NCBI GenBank assembly: GCA_913055845.1
Contig: CAJXKO010000005.1
Location: 1-64,000, forward strand
Direction of reading: 5' to 3'
Source: an uncultured Bacteroidota bacterium
Lineage (GTDB): Bacteria > Bacteroidota > Rhodothermia > Rhodothermales > Salinibacteraceae
Length of the DNA stretch: 64,000 bases
Shown one piece after another: positions 18,466 through 26,715 of the stretch (position 1 is the first letter of the stretch; every line of letters begins with the position of its first letter). Under the pieces are notes generated by a model. It was not told the origin of the DNA and ran no database searches. It saw nothing but the letters and a program-made list of their open reading frames with translations. The translations under genes were made by a program, and so were the position numbers.

Positions 18466-19239
18466 ATGCCTCACCTCCACCTCCTCGGCACCGGCGCGGC
18501 CCTAAGCGACCCGCACCGCACCACGACCATGCTGGCCGTGTCCGACGACGCCTCGCCCCCCAACACGCTCGTCGTCGACTGTGGCGGCGACGTGCTCCAG
18601 CGCCTGCTCGCCTGCGGACAGTCCATCGACGACGTAGACGGTCTCTTGGTCACCCACGCGCACATGGACCACACGAGCGGGTTTCCGCTCTTCATGGAGA
18701 AGATTTGGCTGGACGGACGCGACCGTCCCATCCCGGTGTGCGGCATTGAACCGGCCCTGGCCCAGGCCCAACGTCTCTGGGACGCCTTCGAGCCGGTGCA
18801 CGAAGGCTGGGAGGGCATCCCCCCCATCGATTGGCGCGAGGTACGCCACAAGCGAGATGCCCGGATCTGGCGTGAGGCGCCGTGGACCGTCACCGCGACT
18901 CCCGTCGACCACGGCGACACGCCCAACGTGGGGCTCCGCTTCGAACACGCCCCCTCGGACCGAGTCATCGCCTACTCTTGCGACACCGCCCCCACGTCGA
19001 GCGTCGTCCACCTGGCACGGGACGCAGACGTGCTTGTGCACGAGGCCAACGGCGGCGAGAGCGAAAATCACTCCACGGCGGCGGGGGCGGCGGAAGTGGC
19101 CGCCGAAGCGGACGTGGATCGTCTCCTTCTGGTCCACCTCCCCCCGGGCGACAAGACCGACGCCCTCCGCGAGGCCCGTACCATCTTTCCGCACACGGAC
19201 CTTGGCGACGAACTCGGTACGTATTCGTTTTCCGCCTAA
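18466..19239 (+). CDS. MBL-fold metallohydrolase (RNase Z-like)
   Basis: MPHLHLLGTGAALSDPHRTTTM..., LLVTHAHMDHTSGFPLF; HxHxDH motif. Confidence 0.85.
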   Translation: MPHLHLLGTGAALSDPHRTTTMLAVSDDASPPNTLVVDCGGDVLQRLLACGQSIDDVDGLLVTHAHMDHTSGFPLFMEKIWLDGRDRPIPVCGIEPALAQAQRLWDAFEPVHEGWEGIPPIDWREVRHKRDARIWREAPWTVTATPVDHGDTPNVGLRFEHAPSDRVIAYSCDTAPTSSVVHLARDADVLVHEANGGESENHSTAAGAAEVAAEADVDRLLLVHLPPGDKTDALREARTIFPHTDLGDELGTYSFSA

Positions 19240-19261
19240 ATCTGATCGGGCCACCGCCCGC

Positions 19262-19900
19262 TCACAGCACGTACAGGACCACGGCGGCGTAGTGACACGC
19301 GCTGCCCACGAGCACGAATACGTGCCAGATGGCGTGGCTGTAGCGGAGGGAGTGCCAGCCGTAAAAGACGACGCCGACGGTGTAGGCCAGCCCGCCCGCC
19401 ACAATTAGGAGCAGCCCCCCCACGGGAAGGGCGGTGCTCATGGGATCGGCGAAGAGGATGCCGAGCCATCCCATGGCGAGGTAGAGCGAGGTGGCCGCCG
19501 GGTGGAAGCGGTGTGTAGAGAAGAGCTTGAAGAGCAACCCGACCAGGGCAAGCCCCCAAACGAGTGCAAGCACGCTCCAGCCCCATCCTTCACGCATGAG
19601 CACCCCAGCAAACGGCGTGTAGGTGCCTGCGATGAGCAAGAAAATTGCCACGTGATCGAGCACGCGCATGGTCTGCTTGAGCCGCGGAGTGCCCACGCTG
19701 TGGTAGAGCGTGGAGGTGGCGTACAGAAACACCATGGTTCCCCCAAACACGGCCGCCGCGGCCAACTCCCACCCGCCCCCAGCAAGCCCCGAGAGAACGA
19801 GCAGCCCTACCCAACCGATTACGCTGAGCACCAGTCCCACGCCGTGCGTAATGGCGTTGGCCAGTTCTTCCTCGTAGGACTGCCGCTTGTACGGCGCCAT
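19262..19900 (-). CDS. Hemolysin III family / PAQR-like membrane protein
   Basis: EELANAITHGVGLVLSVIGWVGL...STLYHSVGTPRLKQTMRVLDHVAIFLLIAGTYTPFA...GWHSLRYSHAIWHVFVLVGSACHYAAV. Confidence 0.92.
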   Translation of the reverse strand: MAPYKRQSYEEELANAITHGVGLVLSVIGWVGLLVLSGLAGGGWELAAAAVFGGTMVFLYATSTLYHSVGTPRLKQTMRVLDHVAIFLLIAGTYTPFAGVLMREGWGWSVLALVWGLALVGLLFKLFSTHRFHPAATSLYLAMGWLGILFADPMSTALPVGGLLLIVAGGLAYTVGVVFYGWHSLRYSHAIWHVFVLVGSACHYAAVVLYVL

Positions 19901-20033
19901 GGTAGGGTCCTGGGCGGCCTCGGAGCCATCGCCCTCAAAATTCCAGGTCAGCATTGGACGGATCGCCTCTCGGCGGGACTATCAAACGAAGAAACCCTCC
20001 CCTACAGGATGAGGAAGAATGACGACTGTGCTG

Positions 20034-20615
20034 TTACGAGGAGATTAGGGCCTCTGCGTCCGCCTCCGCGGATGCGTCCGACCGGGCGCGCCGCCACGCC
20101 CGGTAGTCGCGCAAGTCTTGCTCCACGAGGGACAGCCCCGCCGACACCACGGCGGCATCGTCGAGCAGGCCCAGCAGGGGAATCGTATCCGGGACGAGGT
20201 CGAATGGATTGAGAACGTAGAGCAGCACGAAGCCCACCGCGCTGAGTGTCCACACGGGCAGTGCGCGGTAGCGTCCCCGCCGGGCGTCCCGTACCAGGTG
20301 CACGAGCAAACGACCATCGTCGAGCAGGCGCCGCAGGGATGCATTCGACCGGAACCGGTTCTCGATGGCCTCGGCCCGTTCCACCACGGCGTCAAGGTCT
20401 GCTTCGGTAATCCGCCGGGCACTCTTTTTCACATACTCGGGCCCGATGCGGGCGATCCGGTCGGCGAAGGCCGTATTCCGGATGCGCGCTGTCAGTCGGG
20501 CAAGTGTAGATGGCGAGCGCTCGTCCGGCGAATCGCCCGGTCGACCGTCGGATCTGCGGGAGAGAGATTCAGGCATCGCGGGGGAAAAAGGCTGGTAGCT
20601 CGCGTGCCGGTGCAA
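20034..20615 (-). CDS. DUF1232 (YkvA-like) protein
   Basis: VGFVLLYVLNPFDLVPDTIPLLGLLDDAAVVSAGLSLVEQDL; DUF1232 core. Confidence 0.82.
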   Translation of the reverse strand: MHRHASYQPFSPAMPESLSRRSDGRPGDSPDERSPSTLARLTARIRNTAFADRIARIGPEYVKKSARRITEADLDAVVERAEAIENRFRSNASLRRLLDDGRLLVHLVRDARRGRYRALPVWTLSAVGFVLLYVLNPFDLVPDTIPLLGLLDDAAVVSAGLSLVEQDLRDYRAWRRARSDASAEADAEALISS

Positions 20616-20738
20616 CGGACCGGGGCCCCAAAAGCTCCTGAGCTTCCCAATCGTGCTTTCTCAGGCACTCCCTGATCCTCTGTCGGCTGAGCACTATCTT
20701 ATCGCCGCGTTTCTTTTTCCTCTCCCCCTACCCTCCTC

Positions 20739-21158
20739 ATGAACCTGAGTTTAGAACGCACCGGCGACGGCATTCACTTTCGGGGCACGAACGGCTCGTA
20801 CGACGTGTCCATTGCCTCGTCGGACGACCAGGACGGGATCAGTCCAATGGAAATGGCGGCCCTCAGCACCCTCGGCTGCAGCAGCATCGACATCCTCATG
20901 ATCCTGGAGAAACAGCAGCAGGACATCGAGTCATTCCACGCCGAAGTCGACGCCGAGCGTGCCGACGAGCCCCCGCGCGTTTTTACCGACCTCCACATGC
21001 ACTACGACCTCCGGGGTGACGTGGCGCCCGACAAGGTGCGCCGCGCCATCGACCTCAGCCTCGAGACCTACTGCTCTGTCTCCAACATGGTCAATAAGAC
21101 CGCCACCATCACGTACGCATTCACCGTCAACGGCGAGCGGTACGAGCAGGACGACTAG
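20739..21158 (+). CDS. OsmC-family protein
   Basis: SPMEMAALSTLGCSSIDILMILEKQQQDIESF...YCSVSNMVNKTATITY; OsmC Cys pair pattern. Confidence 0.85.
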   Translation: MNLSLERTGDGIHFRGTNGSYDVSIASSDDQDGISPMEMAALSTLGCSSIDILMILEKQQQDIESFHAEVDAERADEPPRVFTDLHMHYDLRGDVAPDKVRRAIDLSLETYCSVSNMVNKTATITYAFTVNGERYEQDD

Positions 21159-21166
21159 CATCGCCT

Positions 21167-22849
21167 CTACGTCTGGAGCACTCCGGGATTGAACCGCTCC
21201 AGGGTCGGATTGTGATCCACCATATTGAGGCCCCGAGCGAGCCAGTCGCGCGTATCGACGGGATCGATGAGGGCATCCACCCAGAGGCGCGCCGCGGCGT
21301 AATAGGGAGTCGTTTGCTCTTCGTAGCGGTCCTGGATCTCGGAAAGCAGTGCCTGCTCATCCTCGTCGGAGAGCTCTTCCCCTTGCTTCTCCAACTGACG
21401 CACCTTGATCTGCTTGAGCACCTTCGAGGCCTGCTGCCCCCCCATCACCGCGATCTTGGCGCTGGGCCACGCCAGCACGAGGCGGGGGTCGTAGGCACGC
21501 CCACACATCGCGTAGTTGCCGGCCCCGTAGGAATTGCCCACTACTACGGTGAGCTTGGGCACGGTGGAATTGGACACGGCGTTCACCATCTTCGCTCCGT
21601 CCTTGATAATGCCCCCCTGCTCGGCCCGCTTGCCCACCATGAAGCCAGTCACGTCCTGAAAAAAGACGATCGGAATTTCCTTCTGGTTACAGTTCATGAC
21701 AAAGCGGGCGGCCTTATCGGCGGCGTCGGCGTAAACCACGCCCCCCACTTGAATTTCCCCCTTTGAATCAAGAGCCGTTCGGTTGCGCACCACGGACCGC
21801 TGGTTGGCCACCACACCCACATTCCAGCCGTCGATACGGGCGTAGCCGGTGAGGAGCGTACGCCCATACCCTTCCTTGTACTCCGTCCACGAGCCCGCGT
21901 CGACGATGCGTGCCAGAACCTCGCGCATGTCGTACTGGCCGTTGTCCTCCGCGGGGTAGAGGCCGTAGAGTTCGTCCGCCGGATAGGCGGGAGCGGTCGG
22001 TTCTTTCCGGGCGTACCCGAAGCGATCAACCGGCCCCGAATGGTCAACGAGGGAACGGATCTTGTCGAGTGCCGCCTCGTCGTCCTCTACCTTGTAGTCG
22101 GTCACCCCCGAGATTTCAGAGTGTGTAGTGGCTCCCCCCAGCTCCTCGGCCTCCACATCTTCTCCGATGGCGGCTTTCACAAGGTAGGGCCCGGCCAGGA
22201 AGACCGATCCGGTGCCCTCCACAATGATGGCCTCGTCGCTCATGATGGGCAGGTAGGCGCCCCCGGCCACGCAGCTTCCCATGATGGCCGCAATCTGCGG
22301 AATGCCCTTGCTCGAGAGTTTCGCGTTGTTGCGGAAGATGCGTCCGAAGTCGTCTTTGTCCGGAAAGATCTCGTCCTGCATCGGCAGGTATACGCCCGCC
22401 GAGTCCACGAGGTAGATGATGGGCACGTGGTTTTCGAGGGCGATTTCCTGGGCGCGGAGGTTTTTTTTGGCCGTAATGGGAAACCACGCCCCGGCCTTCA
22501 CGGTGGCGTCGTTGGCTACGACCATGCACTCGCGTCCGCTCACGGCCCCCAGCCCCATGACGGTGCCGCCCGCCGGACAGCCGCCCTCATCTTCGTACAT
22601 CTCATAGCCGGCAAACAGTCCCAGCTCCCGAAACTGGTCGGGATCATCGAGCAGATATTCGATGCGCTCCCGCGCAGTGAGCTTGCCCCGGTCGTGCTGC
22701 TTCTGAATTTTCTTCTCGCCCCCGCCCGTCTTCACCTCCGCGGCGCGCGACTCCATGGTGCTGATGAGAGCCTCGTAGTGGGCCGCCTGCTCCTGAAACG
22801 ACGCGTTATCGACGGGCGCCTCGGAACCAATCGTGTCGGACTCGGGCAT
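21167..22849 (-). CDS. Acyl-CoA carboxylase carboxyltransferase (beta) subunit, methylcrotonyl-CoA carboxylase-like
   Basis: GGGEKKIQKQHDRGKLTARERIEYLLD, VSGRECMVVANDATVKAGAWFPITAKKNLRAQEIA, GIPQIAAIMGSCVAGGAYLPIMSDE; MccB-like sequence. Confidence 0.9.
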   Translation of the reverse strand: MPESDTIGSEAPVDNASFQEQAAHYEALISTMESRAAEVKTGGGEKKIQKQHDRGKLTARERIEYLLDDPDQFRELGLFAGYEMYEDEGGCPAGGTVMGLGAVSGRECMVVANDATVKAGAWFPITAKKNLRAQEIALENHVPIIYLVDSAGVYLPMQDEIFPDKDDFGRIFRNNAKLSSKGIPQIAAIMGSCVAGGAYLPIMSDEAIIVEGTGSVFLAGPYLVKAAIGEDVEAEELGGATTHSEISGVTDYKVEDDEAALDKIRSLVDHSGPVDRFGYARKEPTAPAYPADELYGLYPAEDNGQYDMREVLARIVDAGSWTEYKEGYGRTLLTGYARIDGWNVGVVANQRSVVRNRTALDSKGEIQVGGVVYADAADKAARFVMNCNQKEIPIVFFQDVTGFMVGKRAEQGGIIKDGAKMVNAVSNSTVPKLTVVVGNSYGAGNYAMCGRAYDPRLVLAWPSAKIAVMGGQQASKVLKQIKVRQLEKQGEELSDEDEQALLSEIQDRYEEQTTPYYAAARLWVDALIDPVDTRDWLARGLNMVDHNPTLERFNPGVLQT

Positions 22850-22985
22850 GTGAACGGTAGGAGTCTGAGGAAAGGATGATGGGTGAATGGACGATCCCTC
22901 CCCCCAAACCAACCTCCGCGTCCGCCCTGCAATCTAACCGCCATGGCTTTTAATCCAAAGCGCCTTCGCCGACGACAGCTTCAAT

Positions 22986-23022
22986 CATACAAAAGGCCGG
23001 TCCCCGAGGAAGGGAGCCGGCC
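22986..23022 (-). terminator. Rho-independent terminator-like hairpin after csbD-like gene
   Basis: Minus strand GGCCGG...CCGGCC stem-loop followed by TTTTGTATG. Confidence 0.6.
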
Positions 23023-23053
23023 GCGTGGAGGACCACAGTGGAGCCTGCAGGAG

Positions 23054-23248
23054 CTAGAGGATCGCGCTCATCTTCCGGCGAATCTCCTCGATCGACTCTC
23101 CGGTTTTGTCGTGGATGAGCCCCATGATCTTCTCCATGTCCCCGCGCGCTCGCTTCATCTGCTTGTTGTCGAAATCGGTGTCGGACCAAATGTCCTTGAT
23201 CTGATCTCGAATCCGACGCCAGTCCTCATTCATTTTTTCCGTCGCCAT
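23054..23248 (-). CDS. CsbD-like small stress protein
   Basis: 64 aa: MATEKMNEDWRRIRDQIKDIWSDTDFDNKQMKRARGDMEKIMGLIHDKTGESIEEIRRKM; CsbD-like pattern. Confidence 0.6.
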   Translation of the reverse strand: MATEKMNEDWRRIRDQIKDIWSDTDFDNKQMKRARGDMEKIMGLIHDKTGESIEEIRRKMSAIL

Positions 23249-23408
23249 AATCCACCGTGTGGGGTTGTGAGCAAGAATGTGCTAAGAGTGTGATACCGTT
23301 TGCTCGTGGGCGGGGTTTCACTTTTGTGCCCGAACGGCGCATGGGGCTGAGCGTTGAGGGTGCTGGTCATGTGTCGAGCGTTCACGTTCTCACCAATTCG
23401 CCGCATCC

Positions 23409-24800
23409 ATGCCTACAGTTGGGGTTCTCGGGGCCGGCATCGCGGGCCTCACGGCTGCCTACCACCTGCAACAACAGGGCGTCTCCGTACAGGTCCTGGA
23501 AGCCTCCGGGCACGTGGGGGGCGTCATTCAATCGGAGCGACGCGACGGATTTTTGGTGGAGCATGGCCCCAACTCCATCCGGTCGAGCGCCCCCGCGCTG
23601 GAGCATATCGTGCAGGACCTCGGCTTGGCGGACGAGCGAGTGTGGGCCAACGACGCGGCCGACACCCGATACGTGGTGCGCGACGGACAGCCAACGCCCC
23701 TTCCCCGCTCCGTAGGTGCCTTCCTGTCGACCGATCTCTTCTCTACCCGCGCCAAGCTGCGCCTGCTGGCCGAGCCATTCATTGGGCGGGCGGACACGGC
23801 AGAGGAAAGCGTGGCGGACTTCACGCGGCGACGGCTGGGCCCGGAGGTGCTCCACTACGCCGTCGCGCCCTTCGTGGGTGGGGTCTTCGCGGGGACACCC
23901 GGTGACCTCTCGGTCCAGCACGCCTTCGAGCGCCTCGCCGCTCTGGAGGACAAGTACGGGTCGCTTTTTATGGGGGCCGTCCGGCGCGCCCTGTCCAGAG
24001 AGGGCGACGATGAGGGCGACGACGTGCCGTCCGGCCTGTTCTCGTTCCGGGATGGCCTCCAAACGCTCCCTACCGCACTGGGCGATGCGCTCGGAGGGCA
24101 GCTTTCCTTGAACACACCGGTTACGGCCCTCCGCCACGACGGCGGGCAATGGCGTGTGCGCACAAGCTCATCGGGTGAAACCACGCGTACGTTCGAAGCC
24201 CTGCTCTCCACGATCCCCCTTCATCGCCTAGCGGACCTGCATCTCGACACGCCGGTGAACCTTGCGCCATTGCGGGCGGTCTCTTATCCCCCAGTGAGCG
24301 TGCTAGCCCTGGGATACCCGCGGGCCGCAGTGCGCCATCCGCTGGACGGGTTTGGGCTGCTCGTGCCGCCAGTGGAACGCGACCTCAACGTGCTGGGGAC
24401 GATCTTTTCCTCCACCCTCTTCCCCAACCGTGCCCCAAACGACCACGTGCTGCTCACGACCTTCGTGGGCGGCGGCCGGGCGCCCCACCACGCCACCTCC
24501 GACACCGACGCGCTACAGTCCCTCGTAACAACCGACCTGCAGCGTTTGCTGGGGGTAGAAGGCGCCCCGGTCTTCCGGCAGCACATTCACTGGCCCAGTG
24601 CCATCCCACAGTACACTCTCGGCTACGGACAGGTCAAGAAGACACTTAATAAATTGGAGCGCACCCATCCGTCCCTCGCGCTTGCCGGCAACTACCGGCA
24701 GGGCGTCTCCGTGGGCGACGCGCTCACCTCCGGGGCAGACGCCGCGGATCGTCTTCTGACGCGCCTGGACGCTCCCGCCGCGCAGCACACCGCTCGGTAG
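23409..24800 (+). CDS. Protoporphyrinogen/coproporphyrinogen oxidase (HemY/HemG-type flavoprotein)
   Basis: MPTVGVLGAGIAGLTAAYHLQQQGVSVQVLEASGHVGGVIQSERRDGFLVEHGPNSIRSS...; C-terminal LALAGNYRQGVSVGDALTSGADAADRL. Confidence 0.92.
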   Translation: MPTVGVLGAGIAGLTAAYHLQQQGVSVQVLEASGHVGGVIQSERRDGFLVEHGPNSIRSSAPALEHIVQDLGLADERVWANDAADTRYVVRDGQPTPLPRSVGAFLSTDLFSTRAKLRLLAEPFIGRADTAEESVADFTRRRLGPEVLHYAVAPFVGGVFAGTPGDLSVQHAFERLAALEDKYGSLFMGAVRRALSREGDDEGDDVPSGLFSFRDGLQTLPTALGDALGGQLSLNTPVTALRHDGGQWRVRTSSSGETTRTFEALLSTIPLHRLADLHLDTPVNLAPLRAVSYPPVSVLALGYPRAAVRHPLDGFGLLVPPVERDLNVLGTIFSSTLFPNRAPNDHVLLTTFVGGGRAPHHATSDTDALQSLVTTDLQRLLGVEGAPVFRQHIHWPSAIPQYTLGYGQVKKTLNKLERTHPSLALAGNYRQGVSVGDALTSGADAADRLLTRLDAPAAQHTAR

Positions 24801-24803
24801 CAC

Positions 24804-25571
24804 CTACTGGCGCCGGGCGTCCTGCCCGCCCGACTCGGCGGCCAACCGCCGGACCAGGCGTCGCTTTACCACGGGCAGGAGGGTCTCCTGATACGGGACG
24901 TGTAGTTCAATCTTGGAGAAGTAGGTGGCCGGGTTGGGGAGATCACGGCGCTCCTCAATGAGCTTGAGCTTGACGGTTGACGGATTCACGTCCACGGTCT
25001 CCTCCGCAACCGTTTTGCAGTGCGTGGTTTTCAGGGCCCGATGGACTTCTCCTTCCCCTTCAATCAGCGAGAGCGTGTAGCGCAACACGTGTAGTACCCC
25101 CTCCTCACGATGCGGCACCATGAGGTATCCCTCCTGCACGTAAGACGGCATGATGCCCACCGTTTCGAGCGCCAGGTTGTCCTCCACGTGCTCGTAGACC
25201 GCGGTGCCTTCCTCAATTGTGTCTCGGATGCGGGGCAGCGCCCACTGGATTAGGTCCTCAACCACGGCCATCTCCGTATCCTCGAGCTCCGGCCACTCGT
25301 ACGTGATCGTTTTTTCCTTCCAGTCGATCCCGGTAATTTGCCCGGTCTCCGGTGTACGGAAGCCCTCGGTCTGCTCGAGCACTGAGACGAGAGCCCCGTG
25401 CAGCTTGACGAGCCGTCCGAGGTGTGGATAGACGCGCTTCTGCTCGAACGCCGTCTGCGCCCGCTGTAAACCGCCCAAAATTTTGTACTGCGTGCGTTCA
25501 ACGTCGTCGACGGCGCCCGTGAAGGTGTCGAGGCTGAGTGGGTCCATGTCGGCGCGGGGGATGTTAAGCAT
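24804..25571 (-). CDS. Uncharacterized protein
   Basis: About 250-aa ORF with good codon usage; no family recognised. Start could be 25571 (ATG) or 25544 (MDPLSL...). Confidence 0.7.
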   Translation of the reverse strand: MLNIPRADMDPLSLDTFTGAVDDVERTQYKILGGLQRAQTAFEQKRVYPHLGRLVKLHGALVSVLEQTEGFRTPETGQITGIDWKEKTITYEWPELEDTEMAVVEDLIQWALPRIRDTIEEGTAVYEHVEDNLALETVGIMPSYVQEGYLMVPHREEGVLHVLRYTLSLIEGEGEVHRALKTTHCKTVAEETVDVNPSTVKLKLIEERRDLPNPATYFSKIELHVPYQETLLPVVKRRLVRRLAAESGGQDARRQ

Positions 25572-25609
25572 ACACAAAGCAAGTGTGTAGTCTTCGTGTA
25601 TACTTAACA
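25562..25609. promoter_or_regulatory. Inverted repeat TGTTAAGCATACAC ... GTGTATACTTAACA overlapping the start of the uncharacterized gene
   Basis: 14-bp arms (25562-25575 and 25596-25609) with one mismatch, 20-bp spacer. Confidence 0.7.
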
Positions 25610-25674
25610 GCGAAAATCATACCGAGCGTTCCAACTCCCACCTTCAGACAGGACCCAATGGGGTTGGATCGGCC

Positions 25675-26529
25675 CTACTCGGGACGCATTTGTTCCATCA
25701 TGGCCTTCACCTGCTCGCGGGGCATGCGCGCAAAGGTATTGAACTGTCCCCCAGCGGCCAGGGCTTCCCCACCGTCGAACGTCACGACCTCGCCATTCAT
25801 GTACCCAGTCAAATCGCTGAGCAGGACGCTCGCCAGATCCGCCAGCTCGTCGGGCGAGCCAAAGCGGCCGAGCGGAACGCGATCCCGCATCTGCTGGGCC
25901 AGATCCTCATCGGGAACGAGCCGGTTCCAGGCTCCCTCCGTCGGAAAAGGCCCCGGCGCTACGGCGTTGAGCCGAATGCCTTCGCTGCCCCATTCCGCCG
26001 CCAGCGAGCGCGTCATGGCCACGATACCGGCCTTCGACATGGCACTAGGCACTACGTAGGCGCTCCCGGTCTCCGCGTAGGTGGTAGCGATGGAGAGCAC
26101 AACGCCCTCCGTCTCCCGCTCCAGCCAGCGCCGCCCGCAGGCCTGCGTGCAGTAGAACGAGCCGTAGAGGTTCGTCCGGACAATTGCATCGAACCCGTTT
26201 GGCGAAATGGCCTCCGTCGGCGCCAGGAAGTTGGCCGCGGCGTTGTTGACGAGCCGCGTGATGGGTCCCTGTCGCTCCTCGGCCTCCTCAAAGAAGGCCT
26301 GCACAGCCTCAGGGTCGCGCACGTTGCACTGAATTCCCTCGGCCCGCCCGCCCGCGTCCTCAATGTCGGTGACCGTCTCGGCCAATGGATCGGAACGACG
26401 GCCGTTGATCGTGACCGCCGCACCGAGGTCGGCAAATCGACGGGCCATGGCGCGGCCGAGGCCGGTTCCTCCACCGGTGACGACAATGTGATGATCTGCG
26501 AGGAGCTCCGGGGAGAGGACATCAGGCAT
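25675..26529 (-). CDS. SDR-family oxidoreductase, 2,4-dienoyl-CoA reductase-like
   Basis: IVVTGGGTGLGRAMARRFADLGAAVTINGRR, NNAAANFLAPTEAISPNGFDAIV, SDLTGYMNGEVVTFDGG; in the beta-oxidation cluster. Confidence 0.85.
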   Translation of the reverse strand: MPDVLSPELLADHHIVVTGGGTGLGRAMARRFADLGAAVTINGRRSDPLAETVTDIEDAGGRAEGIQCNVRDPEAVQAFFEEAEERQGPITRLVNNAAANFLAPTEAISPNGFDAIVRTNLYGSFYCTQACGRRWLERETEGVVLSIATTYAETGSAYVVPSAMSKAGIVAMTRSLAAEWGSEGIRLNAVAPGPFPTEGAWNRLVPDEDLAQQMRDRVPLGRFGSPDELADLASVLLSDLTGYMNGEVVTFDGGEALAAGGQFNTFARMPREQVKAMMEQMRPE

Positions 26530-26658
26530 AGGAAACGCAGGAATGTGCAGGAGAGGAGTTTCTGGGCACGGCGGTCGTCTCTCATTCCGAATCTCGAGGG
26601 ATTTTCGACGAACCGGTCCGGTCACCGAAGGATCCGTTGCCCGAACCAACGACGATGG

Positions 26659-26685
26659 GGGCTGGGGCTTCTTTTGCCCCAGCCC
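26659..26685 (-). terminator. Strong 10-bp hairpin between fadE and SDR gene
   Basis: GGGCTGGGGC-TTCTTTT-GCCCCAGCCC, perfect stem, about 30 bp after the fadE stop. No clear U-tract. Confidence 0.45.
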
Positions 26686-26715
26686 AACCGTCGCGGGCTT
26701 GCTTTGAGGACGCAA

